Notes under the pieces: model-generated
What the model was told of the DNA's origin: nothing
The model's database searches: none
What the model saw: the letters and a program-made list of their open reading frames with translations, nothing else
Part shown: positions 36,375 to 48,876 of the stretch, in pieces
Layout of the letters: each line of letters begins with the position of its first letter
Position numbering within the stretch: position 1 is the stretch's first letter
NCBI GenBank assembly: GCA_048213135.1
Contig: PS015039.1
Location: forward strand, 72,785-136,784
From: Reclinomonas americana ATCC 50394
Taxonomy: Eukaryota; Jakobida; Jakobea; Jakobida
DNA length: 64,000 bases
Direction: 5' to 3'
Translations under genes and position numbers: made by a program

Positions 36375-38273
36375 TACAACTGGAGCTGCCCCGATGGCTG
36401 GTTGGCCGCGTCGGAGAGATCGAGAGTAACGTGGTGACATCTGTGGAATCGTGAGCATGCGAGTGAGAAGAGCACGTGTTGCACGCACGCAGAAAAGATG
36501 AGCGGGTCTCCCACCTTCCGTACGTGTCCACCACGCCATACACCGGTCGTGTTACCACCACTCGTTCGTTGGCTATAGGCGCCAACAGTTGGCCGTTCAC
36601 CACTGGCCTCACCACGTTGTCCGCGTACAGCCGGAGGCCCACCAGCGACCCTATCGCCCGTTCTTCAGAATCGCTGTACGTGACGACACCGGGAACACCT
36701 GCGAGGTGCGTGTAGGCAGGAGTGAGGAGCGTGGCGACTTATAGACGAGCACACGCAAACGTCGTACCACTGCATGTGGACGGCACTTCAAACGTTTCTG
36801 GCGGTGCGTTGGTGAATCCGATTGACAGAGCACCACTCCAACCGCGTTGCATGTGGAGCACTCGCACCGTGAATTCGACGTGAACCACATTCCCGCTCTC
36901 ATCAGCCTCGCACAGCTCCTACGCATTTGACAAACACATGCAGTGGTGGTGTAAGCGATTGATTCTGCGGTCCCACGATTTTTTCATGCCAGCTGCAGCA
37001 CAATAACACAACTGGGAGCGGTTCCGCAATCATGGCCACCGAGTTCATGAACGGAGACGGTGACGCCTCCAGGCGACGGAGGTGAAGATTCTCTCCGGAG
37101 AGTCGTGCATTGGTTCCCTTCTTGGCGGGGTCGAAGAACAGCTGCGCCTTTAGCCGGTTGATAACTGTCACCGGCAGAAGAAAATGGTCAGCACAACTTG
37201 CAGCAGCACCTCGCAGTCGACGGCGCCACGAAACTCTTCATCGCATTCTCCACCGAGGGCGCCAGATCGGGGAACTCCTTCACGAGAGCAGTCATGTGGT
37301 CCTCGATGCCGAGATCACGCAGCGCGCGTGCATTGCGCTGCGTTTCTGTGTGGTTGCTGCGACGTCAGTGCACGACACACGAAGAGGGAGAGAAAAGCCC
37401 ACCACACGCAGCTGCTGACAGCATTGTGCACGGCGCACACTGCCTCTCGTGCAATGTCCACTTGATGACACTGCAACATGTCGAGCAGCGTGGCAAACAC
37501 CGTGTCCACATCCGACAACCACGCTCGAACGTCGTCATCTGCTGAAGGTGAGTCTCCATCCAGGGGCGGACGCAAGACAGCAGCCAAGACACACGTACCG
37601 TGCGTCAGGTTGCGAAGAATGGCGGCCGCGTGCACCCGCACCGCCACATCCGCCGACTCGCGCAGCACACGCAGTGTCACCTCCAGCCCTCCGGCCTCCA
37701 CAAAGTCGCCGACAGCCACGTGACACGCGGCAATCGCATTACGCACGGCTCCCATCAGCGGCGACAACAGCACAGAGGCACGAGGGGACGACGAGGAGCA
37801 GCAGGTCTCCAGAAGCCGCACCACGGCACTCGGACCATTCATCATGGCAAATGCGCATTTCGCTGGCTTGTTCTCTGCACACACACACGCACATGATCAG
37901 CTGGGCCACCACCAAGCAGCAACCGGGGCACATGTACGCGCATACCATACAGTGTCACCCACAGTGCAACAGCAGCAGCCACACGTGGATCATCATCGTC
38001 ACCACCACCACCACCTCTGACACTATCACTGCACAACACACTCAGCAGCACTCGCAGCAGATCATCCACATGCGCGGATTCGCCTGCCAGCCTCAGCCGA
38101 TCCTCCATGGCACCTGCGCACATACGCACATGCACACACAGTGAGTGTGAGAGTGAGTGCCGGAAAAAACTCCTTCGTCTCTCCCTCTCATAACTTGTGA
38201 GCATGGCCTGTGTGAATCGCTGCAGCGACTGTGCGCTGCGGTCCACCACTGCCTTTACGCACTCTTCCAACAT
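36375..38273 (-). CDS. Armadillo-repeat plus NHR (neuralized-like) protein
   Basis: Exon 1 is 38195-38273 and exon 2 is 37946-38113; exon 3 starts at 37874. An armadillo-like helical region comes first: DDLLRVLLSVLCSD, AVVRLLETCCSSS, LMGAVRNAIAACHVAVGDFV, GLEVTLRVLRESADVAVRVH, AAILRNLTH and EAVCAVHNAVSSC. A neuralized homology repeat follows: FFDPAKKGTNARLS, NSVAMIAEPLP, VEFTVRVLHMQRGWSGALSI, then RLYADNVVRPVVNGQLL and VYGVVDTYGRWETR. NHR domains bind protein or lipid partners, often in ubiquitin or endocytic pathways. The best stop is TAG at 36375-36377, reached if the last intron starts at GTGCAA; another frame would run into the cyclase 3' end. It is divergent from GEMIN5 (59 bp between starts). 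Confidence 0.75.
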
Positions 38274-38332
38274 GGCACAGACAGACAGGGACAGGAGGAG
38301 CACGCAGGACACTAGTGTATTCCACTTTTGTC
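38274..38332. promoter_or_regulatory. 59-bp bidirectional promoter
   Basis: This is the whole space between the start codons of the armadillo/NHR gene and GEMIN5. On the minus strand it contains AGTGTCCTGC (38304-38313), also found in the 63-bp divergent spacer at 21406-21468. Confidence 0.55.
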
Positions 38333-40118
38333 ATGCGGCGTCTGCACGCACAGCGATGCCTGCTGCCTTCGCCCAACTGGTACACCTTTGCAGGCGCCGA
38401 CTACGTCGCGTTTGCCGATGATGAGCACGTGGAAGGCGTGTGCACAACAACTTGCTTTTTTTCTGGATGTTTCCTCACTCACACTTTTGCTTCGTTGTGC
38501 AGTGTACTGTGCGGATGACTTGTCTGGTGGTGGTGGTGGTGGTGGCGAAGGAGGAGAAGGGGGAGGTGCAGTGTCGGAGGATCCAGTGACGGGCTTGTTT
38601 GCATTTGCCAGTCGCAACACGGTGTTTGTGTTGCCTGTGTGTCAGCGAATGAGTGATGGCGCTCGTCGGGTGTGTTGCACTCTCGCTCTGTATGTGTTTG
38701 CTAAAGTGGGCGTGCGATTCCCTCGGTGCTGATCATGCATGAATTGCATTTTCTTGTTGTAGGGCACTGCTGAAGGACGTGCGCCGCGTGTGCAGCACTA
38801 CTTTGGGCCACTGTGGCGGGAACTCGAGGGCCACAGCAATCGAGTCAACAGCGTGGCTTTGTTTCGCGATGCAGAGGTCGGGGCGCGTCGCATTGTTGGT
38901 GACTTGTGTGCCTCATCTCATCTCGTTCTTGTGTGTGCGTGTGTGCTGCAGGGCGTGATCCGGTGCATTACGGCGTCGGCCGACAAGAGTTTGCGGTGCT
39001 TCGATGTGGAGTCGTCGCACTGCGAGCGTGTGCTGCAGTCGTCGAGCAAGTCTGAGTTTCAGGCCATGTCTCGCTCGCCGGTGACGCCGCAGGTGGTGGT
39101 GGCCGGATGCAAGAATGGTGCGTTGACGGTGTGGAACTGTCTCACCGGCGACGGGCACACCTTGAATCCGGATCCCAGCGGATCGATCTGTTCGGTGGCC
39201 TGCTCACCTGTGCATGAAACCATTGTGGCCGTCGGCTACACCAGTGGCACCGTGCTGATTGTCGACACGCGGACTGGCGCCGTGCCGCACAAGTTGTTCA
39301 ACCACAAAGATGAGGTGCAGGGCTTGTGTTGGCGACCGCGTGGCAGCGGGCCTCCGGCGGCCATGTCCGACGACATGATGTTGGTGTCGGGCAGCCGCGA
39401 AAAGTCGATTCACGTGTACCGCTTGTCCACCCGTTCCCGGCGACCGGATCGGGCCTCGAGTGGAGGTACGAGTCGGCTTGTGTTCTTGTTCTCCAGGCGC
39501 GCGCGCTCACATGTGCTGTCGATTGCGAATCAGGGTCGTGGAGGAATCCGCCGGCCGCGACCACTGAAGTTGCGTCGACTTTGCCGCAAGTGCATCACAT
39601 TCAGCTTCGCGAACCCCATCTCATGCGCACTCCTTGTTTCTCTTGCTCGCATGCATAGATCCTGACGGCGGAGGAGTGGTGCGCGGCCAGCTCTGTCGAC
39701 GACGTGCAGCACAGCATTGTGCCCAAGTCGTTGCAGAAAGGCACGCGCACAATCAATAGCTCCGCGTGTATGTGTGTGCGTGTGTGTGCGTGTGCTCACG
39801 GACGACGTCGCTGCAGGCAAAGCACTCACGGAGGCGCAAAAGTCGCGGCTGTGGATCACAGTGCAGTGGGTCCCCGACACGAACTCGTTTGTCAGCTCGG
39901 GTCTCATGTTGCGTCCCCTTGTGGTGTTTTTCGGACTTTTCCGGTGGATCTCACCGCACGGTGTTCCCTCCCACAGGGGTGACGTGTACCTGTGGGACGT
40001 TGGGCGTCGCAGACCGGTGCCGTACTCGAGTCCGCACTCGCGTTGTGTGTTTCACTTGGCGGCAGATGCGCGATGGAACAAGCTGCTTACTGTGTCCATG
40101 GATCGAACGGTGTGCATT

Positions 40119-40193
<75 letters not shown>

Positions 40194-40443
40194 TACGTCG
40201 CGTAGTCGTTCTTCGTCGTCGTACGGTACCGGACCGAAGGGCGGTAGTTACGGTTACGGTACGAGCGAGACGAGGGACGAGGAGGACGCACGCGACGGAC
40301 TACGTAGTGTTACTTCCTTACGTTNNNNNNNNNNNNNNNNNNNNGGTCCGGACGACGTAGTCGGCGGACGTACGGTACGAACGACGTACGTCGTACTTCG
40401 TTGTCGTACGTACGTAGTACGTACGGTACGGTGTCGTACGTCG

Positions 40444-40518
<75 letters not shown>

Positions 40519-43500
40519 CGTCGCAGTGTCTTATATATCTCACGTTGGTTTTGTTGTCGTGGCAGATTTGCATTTTTGACGCACGTGAGATGAAGAGCGA
40601 CTCGCTCGTTCGCACTATCGGTGGGTACGTGTACTCGGTGTCGCTGTCGGAGAGCAACCCGGCGCTGGTAGCCGTGGGCGCCGCCGATCGAATGCTACGC
40701 ACTTGGAACACCGGCAATCCGAGCGATCCGTTCGACAGCCGAGTCATCTGGAAGGGCATTCAAGACAGCGTGCGGGGGGTGCGTTTTTTTCCCTGCTTTT
40801 GTCGTCGCGAAGGTCCAAGTGACAGAGAAGCGTGAGTGCACTCACAGGTGTCGTGGCATCCGCATGAGGATGGCATGCTGGCGTTCACACTCCTTGGCGG
40901 TCGCGTCGGCATCTGCAACGTCTACCAACAGCGCCTCGTCACGTTCAAGTCGTACCATCGAGAAAAGGTGTATGCGCTGAGCTGGCTGCACAACATTGCG
41001 GCAGCAGAGGCCGCCGAGAGCGCTGCAGCTACCGCAGTCGACGAAGCACCACCCGCCGTTGTCACGGAAGCGGAAGTCGTGGAGAGCACCGAGGGCGCAG
41101 AGCCTCCACCTTCAGCGCCAGCCGCCACACCTGCGACCGGAGGAGGGACAGACGGCGATGGAGAGGAGGACGCGGATGAGGCGATGCGCCCTGCTACTGC
41201 AGAAGGGAATGGAGACGAGATAGAGGAGACCAATGGCAGTGGCAGTGGCAGCGGCAGTGGCAGTGGAGCGGCGGCGGCGGAGGATTCGCAGGATCGTCAG
41301 TCGCCACAGGATGCGCGACATGCGTTGCGCAAGTACAGCACCTTTGTGCTCACGACGTGTGCGGAAGGCCGCTTGTTGGCGCACGTGTCAGCGGAGCCGA
41401 AACGGCCGTCGGTGTGGCTGAATCCGTTGCTGGCAGAGTCACTCGGCATGGATGACGCATCTCGATTGGTGAGTCGCGACTGTTGGAGTTGATTGGGGTT
41501 GCTCCGCTCACACCGCGTGCGTCTTGTGCAGCACATAACGGATGCCGTCGGCAACTCTGCTGGCGACTGCTTGGTGATTGGCACGGCGGATGGCTTTGTC
41601 CATTTGCTCTCGTTCCCCGAGCTGGAGCTGCGTGCCACTCATCGACCGTCGATCAAAGGCATGAACAAATTCGCGTGGGGCCTTCGAGGTCTGTTCACTT
41701 GTCCATAGTCTCCGTGGAGACTCGTTCCCTAACTCTCTTGCGCTCGTGTTTCAGGTGTGCACGGTGACGTGCTGGCGGCGGCCGGATCCGATATGCGTGT
41801 GTACGTGTACGATACGCGACAATTCAGCGCTCTTGGTGCGTGCAGACAAACTGCAGCAAGTACGATGTGTGGATTCTGACCCGCTGTCGACACAGACTTG
41901 CTGCGCACATGCACTGGCCACAGCGCCGCCGCGACGTTTGTGTCTTTCTCGATGCTGGAACCCACACTTATTGCGACGTCGAGTGAGGACCGCACAGTGC
42001 AAGTTACCTTTCGTGATCGATCGCCCTTTCTGTCGTCGCCGACTGCTTCTTAGTCGTTGGCGTCATTCTGTAGATTTGGGACTGGACCGACGGCACACCT
42101 GTGGCCAATTATCGGCAGCACACGGGTCGCGTCTTTGGCGTCGAGTGGAGCCTCCTTGCTGCGCACACGCTGTTCTCGTGCGGCGAGGATCAAATGGTCC
42201 GCGCGTGGAAGTACACTGACTGTACGAATCGCACACCACCTGCTCGTTGCGTGCGTGCGTGCACGTTGTACCCTTCGCATGGCTGCCACTGACTGAGCCT
42301 TGTAGGAAATGAGCGCTCATCGAGCAAGACGTCGGGAAAGTCGAGCGATGAAAAGTACGTGTGCTTGTGCGTGGTGTGTTGTGAGAGAGTCACCTAATGC
42401 ACGATCCCTCGTCTGACAGATTGCATGTGTCGGACGAACGGAGTGCTCCTGCCGCCACGCCGTCGTCGGCTGTGGCAGTGCCCGCGGCACCTGGAGTCGC
42501 CCAGGTGGCGGTCCCCGCTGCCGCCGTGGCCCAGTCGCCCCCTGATCCGCCGGCAGTGTCTACCGCCTCTGCCGTCGCGGCAATGCAGGAGAGCGAGCGC
42601 GCTCTCGGCGCCCCGTCAACGGGAAAGCAGCGAAAGGCTCGCTCGTTGTTCCAGCTGTCCAAGGTCGACAACCAGGCACGCTCACAGGTTCGCACTGCGT
42701 GTAACGCTCTTTCTCGATTTTCCGTGTTCTCTCATGACTCTGCCGCGTTCTACGCCGCACAGGCTCAGCAAGGCTGCATGGAGTTGGCGCAGGCGTTGTG
42801 CAGTGCGGGAAACCTAGAGTCCGGTGTGACAGCGGTGGTCGACAGCGTCGGCGCAGGCAACGTAGACTTGCAGCTGTTTGGCAGCGAGCAGGTGCTGTGC
42901 AGTCTGCTTGATCGTGAAGGTTCATGGCAGCGTCTGTCTTTCTGGTCACTGTGATCGCCACTCATTCCGTTTGGCTGTCGATTTGCGCGTGCGCAGCGGA
43001 GCAGCACCACAGCGATGGACACGACGAGAGTGGTCATATGCTGCAAGAGTGGTCGCAGGGCCTGGCTGCGACGTTGGAGCGAGCCGCCGACTCTGGCACC
43101 CTGACGGCATCGCTGGTGGCCGCCAGTCCAGCTGGTAACATTGCCGCCATTCTGTTGTGCTTCGTCGTTTGCAAAAAAAAGTCACTCTGTTTTGCTTGTG
43201 TATGCGCGTGTGTACAGTTGGCAAGGAAGTGTGGGAGCGCATGACCTTTTTGTACGCGAAACAGTTGGAGCAGGCGGCGGACATTCATCGTGCCGCTCTG
43301 TACTTTTCGGCGTGCCAGCGGCCACATGAGGCCATTCGTGCGTATGTTAGTGGCGGATACTTTCGTGAGGCGTACGCCTATGCACGAACGCACTTGTCGC
43401 CGACGGACCCCACTGCGCGACGCATACTTGGCGAGTATGCGGCGGCGTTGGTGGCTCGCGACAACTTGGAACAGGCCGCGAAATGGTACGCTTGGATTCG

Positions 43501-45281
43501 CCATACTTCGGCACGTCTGTTTGACTCATGGTGAAGCATGTTGTCGCAGTTTCATGGTTCTTGGCGACGTGGATGCCGCCGTGACGTGTTTGTCACGAAA
43601 GACAGACATGGCGTCGCGCCTGGCATGCGCGCGGGTCGCCCGCGCCCTCGGACACCCGCGTGCCGACGCACTGACACTCGCTTGGTATGTGCGCTGTGTG
43701 TGAAACTCGATGCAATGACACCGTTCTCATCGCATTCGTGCAGCGTTCTGCAACTGCGGCAGCTGGGCGAGTACCGGCAGGCCCTCGACTACCTCGACGA
43801 ACTCGATGAGGAGGTGTGTGGTGTCTGTCGCGTGCACGAGAACGTAATGCCTTTCGTCGTACCAACAAGTCGTGTGTGCAGTCTGTGGCGGCACACGTGC
43901 ACCGTGCGCTCATTCGCCTCGAGTTGTTTGTTGCGACACGAGATGTGTCGAGCTTGTCCGAGTTGCCGAGTGCGCCGGAGTGGGAGATCACAGTTCGAAG
44001 CGGTGAGAAGGAACAATGTCTTCCGAAGTGCACTCGCATGAATGACTTAGTGTGTGGTCAGGTATGGCGCAGCTGTGCCGTTTTCCGGATTGTGACGAGT
44101 CACCGCAGCACACCAACTTTGTCCGCATCTGTGCGGCTGTGGTCAGCGACTTGGTGTATGCAATCGGCAAGAGCGCGATCGATGCGGCTCAGGCGGCACT
44201 AGCTACCCTTAGACTCTCTGGCACATCAACGTCGGCCCTCACCGGCCGCTTCTCCAGCCTCGTGTTGCATTGCATTCTGTGCGTGTCGTCGGGTGTGGTG
44301 TGCTCGGCCGAGCCGCTTATGCAGCACTTCACCGAGCTGCTGCGCCTCACGCCGTCGCATGCGCACGTGTTTGCCGATCACATCCAACTAGCGTGGCTTC
44401 GTCCGCTGCACGGTTCGTGGGTGGGTGCAGTGAGGGGGGATCTCTCGTTGTTTGCTGGCTCACAAGGTCGGCGGACGCAGAGTGCGCGGTTTCTGCAGTG
44501 CATCATGTGGAGGAGGCGTGCCGCGCGGTGCCGTTCACCGGCCTGCTGGCGTTTGGCATGATTGCATTCCTTCGACACCTCTTCAAATGTGCTCAAGAGG
44601 AGCAACTGCCGTCGTATGCGTGGCGCGTGCCGCAACTGGCGGCCGATGTTTTGCTGCGTGCGCAGACCGCACCCGTGTCGCATGCCGTCGAGTCGGTGCA
44701 CTCGCTGGACGCCCTGCGCAGCCAGTACAGGACGTTGTTCATGCGGGCGCAGATTGAACGACACAAGAGGGACGTGAGCGGAGCAAGCAGCGACGAAAGC
44801 AACAGCCGATTGGCCGATCTCGAGGCGCACCTGGAGCGTGTGCAGAGTGATATTGCCGCGGCGGAGACATCGCAAGCGCAACAGCGAGAACAGCGGGACT
44901 CTCTGGCATCACCCTCGACTCCTCTGTTCCCGGACGTGGCTATCTCGGCGACGCTCGTGCTGCTGTTGTGCGAGGCTCTTGCCGAGAAGCCGCCACTGGT
45001 GGGTGCTGGCCGCCTTGTACGTCAAAGTAGCAGACGGTCGACTGACTGTTTTGAGTGGTGGGGTGTGTGTGTGTGTGCAGGAGGCGACCGACGAGGCGGT
45101 GCAGGCCAACGGTGCTGCGGTTGCCGAGGTGGCAGAACGGTGTCGACGTGCGCTGCTGGAGGCAACGTCGCCGTTGGAGGGCACGCTGCGAGTGGATGAG
45201 CTGACGCACGACAAGATGCGGGAACTGCGAGAGCAGTGGTGTTATTGGCTGTCCGAGTCGCCACCGAGTGCGCGGCCGTGA
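38333..45281 (+). CDS. GEMIN5: Gemin5 homologue (WD40 plus helical scaffold)
   Basis: The N-terminus has the Gemin5 signature LPSPNWY (MRRLHAQRCLLPSPNWYTFA). Two WD40 propellers follow, with TASADKSLRCFDVES, CKNGALTVWNCLTGDG, VAVGYTSGTVLIVDT, SGSREKSIHVYR, LTVSMDRTICIFDAR, GAADRMLRTWNTGNPSDPF, SWHPHEDGMLAFTLLGGRVG, TSSEDRTVQIWDWTDG and SCGEDQMVRAWKYTD. After KQRKARSLFQLSK the C-terminal helical/TPR part matches (SACQRPHEAIRAYVSGGYFR, LFPDVAISATLVLLLCEAL) and ends at TGA 45279-45281. In animals Gemin5 binds snRNA Sm sites for SMN-complex assembly and also regulates translation. A protist-specific acidic/Gly-Ser insert lies at about 40990-41290. A repeat-filled intron at 40111-40565 holds a 20-N gap. 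The first junction (38410-38507) does not keep frame as sequenced. Confidence 0.88.
40121..40564. repeat. GEMIN5 intron: (GT)n tracts, flow-like noise, gap
   Basis: Two (GT)n tracts (about 40122-40190 and 40447-40516) flank a CpG-rich stretch made of T-A-C-G ordered bases around a 20-N gap (40325-40344). The flanking exons (MDR and TICIFDAR) join in phase, so no coding sequence is missing. Confidence 0.8.
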
Positions 45282-45736
45282 GTGTGGATGGATGGTTGTG
45301 TGCATGCATGCATGTAAGCAAACGATTTAGCAGCATTTCATTGACAACGACACGGTAGGATCTATTTCTGCGCCGCCACTCTTGCGAGAGAGCGCGCGAC
45401 GCTGCCCCCTCTTGCGGGAGGGTTGGCAACACGGATTGGGTTGGTGGGGGGAATTACATCGGGAAAAAACAGGAAAACTAGGGGAAATGAATGGAGAGGC
45501 ACACACACAAAGCAACAGGATGAGATTCGCAACGAGTGTGCGGTGCATCCTCGCCGAGAGGACGCTCACGCACGATGATGAAAGAGACGAGTACTACACT
45601 GCACATGAAAGAGAATAAGAAGAAGAAAATGAACAGCAAGACAACCAAACAAGTTGATAAGAGAGGAACAGGAACATGGGATGGGAAGACAAACACCACG
45701 AGGTAACGTGGTGAAGCGACGACACTTGCACTCGGC
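45282..45736. other. Convergent intergenic region
   Basis: This 455-bp spacer lies between the GEMIN5 stop and the GARP-factor stop. It is A/G-rich in its right half; no gene or clear terminator was seen. Confidence 0.6.
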
Positions 45737-45952
45737 CTACGACCACTCCAGCGGGCCCATGTAGTCTGATTCGTCTCCATAGCCGAGAGTGTCGCTGCTG
45801 CCCCTGTGAGACGACGACAAGTGCATCTGCACGCACACAGGAAGAAATTGAGTCAGGAAATGCGCAAGAAGAAAAAATGGTTGCAACGCAAACGCACCCG
45901 TAGTGAAGGCAGAACTGGCGGTGCCTGCGGTTGCATCATGGCCGCTGGCATG

Positions 45953-45985
<33 letters not shown>

Positions 45986-48305
45986 AGTTGCAACGGCAGC
46001 TGCTGTTGCTGTTGCGGAACCATCATCGGATAATAGAACGACGGCGCTGGGTGGCCCAATGACGGATGCAACGCCATGCTGGGCATCAGTGGAACACCTC
46101 CGTTGACGATCGGGTCGTAGCGCAGATTCGGCAACAGGAGACCTGTCATCTGCATCGACGGCAGCATGCCGGTATGGATGCTCGGCAACGTGACCATGTT
46201 GGCGGCGCCAGAGGCAGCGGCGCTAGCAGCAGCAGCGGCGGCGGAACCGACAGGTGACAGAGCAGTGGAGGCAGCAGGAGCCATTCCGTGACCTTGTGGA
46301 TAGAAGAACGCATCGTCGTAGGCAGGTGTATACAACACCTGCAAACGCAAAACAAAAACATGAGTTGATGGTGCAACACAAAAGAGACCATGTCACGCAC
46401 GTGCTACGCACATCAGCAGGCATTGCAGAATTGTGTTGCACGTCTAGTGGTGGCACGTCGGGTTCGTGGGCATACAGCGAAGAGCCCACCGCAGGCATGG
46501 AGGCAACTAGTGGTGGCGAGGCATTGGCAAACAGCGGCAGCGTCTTGCGCGCTCCGTACCGGCCACCACCGACATTCGGCGAACCGCGACCGGCGGCAAA
46601 CTCGGCTCCGTTGGAGGCGCGCGGCGCAGGTGACACGGCAGTGCCTCCGCCCATCACAGGCGGCGAGGCGGTCGTCATTTGCACGGCAGGCTGTTTCGGT
46701 GATGCGAGAACCTTGGCCCGGGTGGTGGTGGTAGTCGTCGTAGTGGTGGTAGTGGTCGTCGTCTGCGGTGGCTTGGACGATCGGCCAGTCTTGTTCGATC
46801 GCGCTCCATCGGCGGAGGCGTGGATGCGGTGACGTGAGGACGGAGCTACAGCGGCGGCAGCTGCTGCTGGTGGCGGTTGTGGTGGTGGTGGTGCCGCTAA
46901 TTGTGATGTCGCCGATCTGACCACCATGGCCTCCGCGTCATGGACGACCGTCACCCACGGTTCGTGACGGAAACGAGGCAAGCTCCGTGCCCATTGCAAA
47001 TGTGACTGCGAGAGCGTAGAGATGAGAGATGTGCGGTATATAGAGCGCAAAAGAGGGCAGCGGTACCTTGATGTGATTCGTCTCCATGGGCGGATTCGTG
47101 GCCGTGCACAGCGCCTCGTCAATGTCGCGCATTCGCAACAGAATCGTCTTCGGACCCACTTCTGTCGGCTCCATTGTGACAAGTGCACGCATGAACAGCT
47201 CGTGCAGCGCCGGCGTCCACCGGAAGCGCTTCTTCTTGCCACCACCACTCAGCGACTCACCACCGTCGACAGTCTGCAAGAAACAGAAGGGAGTGCGTGA
47301 GTGAGTGGTGTGTGAAATGGCGGCCACTCACTTTACACAAAAGCCCCCTGTCTCTCTTTTCCCGCCTGCTCTCTGAACATGCTGCTGACGGCAGCCTGCA
47401 CAACTCCGCAAACTCTCTCAAATATGGCAAACCAGCACATGCGTTGCACAATAACGTGTGGTGTGTAACAACGCACATTACGAGGGTGACACACAAGAAC
47501 CGACACACACACGCGTGAGAGAGAAACAGGGAGAGAGAGAAAGAGGAGGCACATGGCACATGTCACACAGCACAGACACACAAGGAAAAAAGTAAAGGGG
47601 GTTTGCCTTAAAAAGTGGCGCGAGACATGGCGCGTGCCAACATCTCTTATTCCGTCTTTCCCCACACTCTCCCATCCCCCACTCCCCACACACACACGCA
47701 CGCACCTCTGCTGTTGACGATGATAATGACGCAGCGGACGCAGCAGCAGCAACACTCGCAGAGACACGCCGGCGCTTGCGAGACGGTTTGCCTGACGATG
47801 GAGGCGGCTCGTACACATGGTCATCCTCCTCCTCCTCCTCCTCGTCACTGTCATCATCCTCGCTGTACGGGTTGAGCGCGCGCTGGCGGCGGCGGCGACC
47901 ACCGCGACGAGAGCCATCACTCGAGGAGTGAGAAGTCGGTTGTTGTTGTTGTTGTTGTTGTGGCTGTGGTGTTTTCCCCGGAGAGGGAGTGGGAGGTGTT
48001 GAGTGGATGGTGGAGGTGGGCGGCGACGAGGCAGGTGGAGAGGAGAAGAAAGGAGAAGGAGCGGCAGCCTTTGCAGCAGCAGAGGAAGCAGACAAGGCGG
48101 CCACTGGTGGCTTCTTGGGCTGCTTCTGCTGCTGCTGTGGGCGACGACGAGCAGGAGGAGGAGGAGGCAGAGGAGCAGCAGCAGAAGGAGGAGGAGGAGG
48201 AGTGGAGGGAGTGATGGAGGTGAGAGAACTCCACGAGGAGAGTGGCGGCTCTTGTGTGGTTGTCGGGCCCAGCGCAAAGAGCGAGCCAATGGTGAAGCGG
48301 CGCAT
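45737..48305 (-). CDS. GARP/Myb-type transcription factor
   Basis: The start is ATG at 48305 (MRRFTIGSLFALGPTTTQEP). The N-terminal part is Pro/Ser/Ala/Gln-rich, then basic and acidic (GSRRGGRRRRQRALNPYSED, KPSRKRRRVSASVA; likely nuclear localisation). The DNA-binding exon encodes KKKRFRWTPALHELFMRALV, GPKTILLRMRDIDEAL and, across an intron, NHIKSHLQWARSLPRF. This is the three-helix GARP/Myb-SHAQKYF fold (W-T-P-x-L-H; x-K-S-H-L-Q), with WAR in place of the usual KYR/KYF end. A Gln/Pro/Met-rich activation-like region follows (poly-Gln at about 45930-46020). The last exon ends SDYMGPLEWS, with TAG at 45737-45739. Role: sequence-specific nuclear transcription factor; targets unknown. The 5' end may extend upstream (see 48877-49521). 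Confidence 0.8.
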
Positions 48306-48876
48306 CTCGAGAGACACACACACAACGAGAGAGAGAAACGAGACTGAAAGGGGAAGGGGGGCGCGCGCGAGCGCCACACACGAGATACGCGGAAAAAATT
48401 AGAGGGGCGATGATGAACAAACTGGCGGGCAACAGTAATGAAATCCCAGTCGACGGATACCGCATCTGCCTCCCGCTCAAATAGGCATTCAGCAGCACAC
48501 CGTTGCAAAACAGAAGGAATTCACACACAAACACACACGCAAGAAGGAAGAAGCACACCCCGATGAGTGAGGAAGAGAGGGGGGAGAGACAGCAGGCGGT
48601 GCGTCTGAAAAAAGGGGTGCAACAATTAGACGGCCGGAGCTAAAAAAGGTGCGTCCGACCCGCGACATGCGAATCCACTGCACAACCGCAGCCGTGCAAC
48701 TGCTTCTCTCACGTGCACTCTGCTCTCCGCTGCCTCCTCCCCCATCCACGTGCAATGAGAGGGGAAAAAAGTGTGCAAAGGAACAAGGGAACAAGAAGAA
48801 AAGAGCTGCAATTCGTATTCCAGATCCACCCCGTCTACAAACAGTTGGACCCAACTCACACGCGCCCCTCCCAACT
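48306..48876. other. Spacer or intron upstream of the GARP factor
   Basis: There are pyrimidine-rich stretches on the minus strand and no supported exon. This is either the promoter and 5' leader of the GARP gene or a 570-nt intron joining it to the proline-rich ORF: the ORF ends at a GTGAGT donor and ATG 48305 is preceded by an AG. Confidence 0.4.

Noticed and set aside
36252-36474. Long C-terminal extension of the armadillo/NHR protein overlapping the cyclase 3' end
   Set aside because: It depends on one choice of last-intron donor; using GTGCAA gives a stop at 36375 and the usual short convergent spacing.
47333-48508. 391-codon minus-strand ORF overlapping the GARP gene
   Set aside because: It is a shadow frame, Leu/Arg/Ser-rich, opposite in codon sense to the exon encoding the basic/acidic region; it has no motifs.
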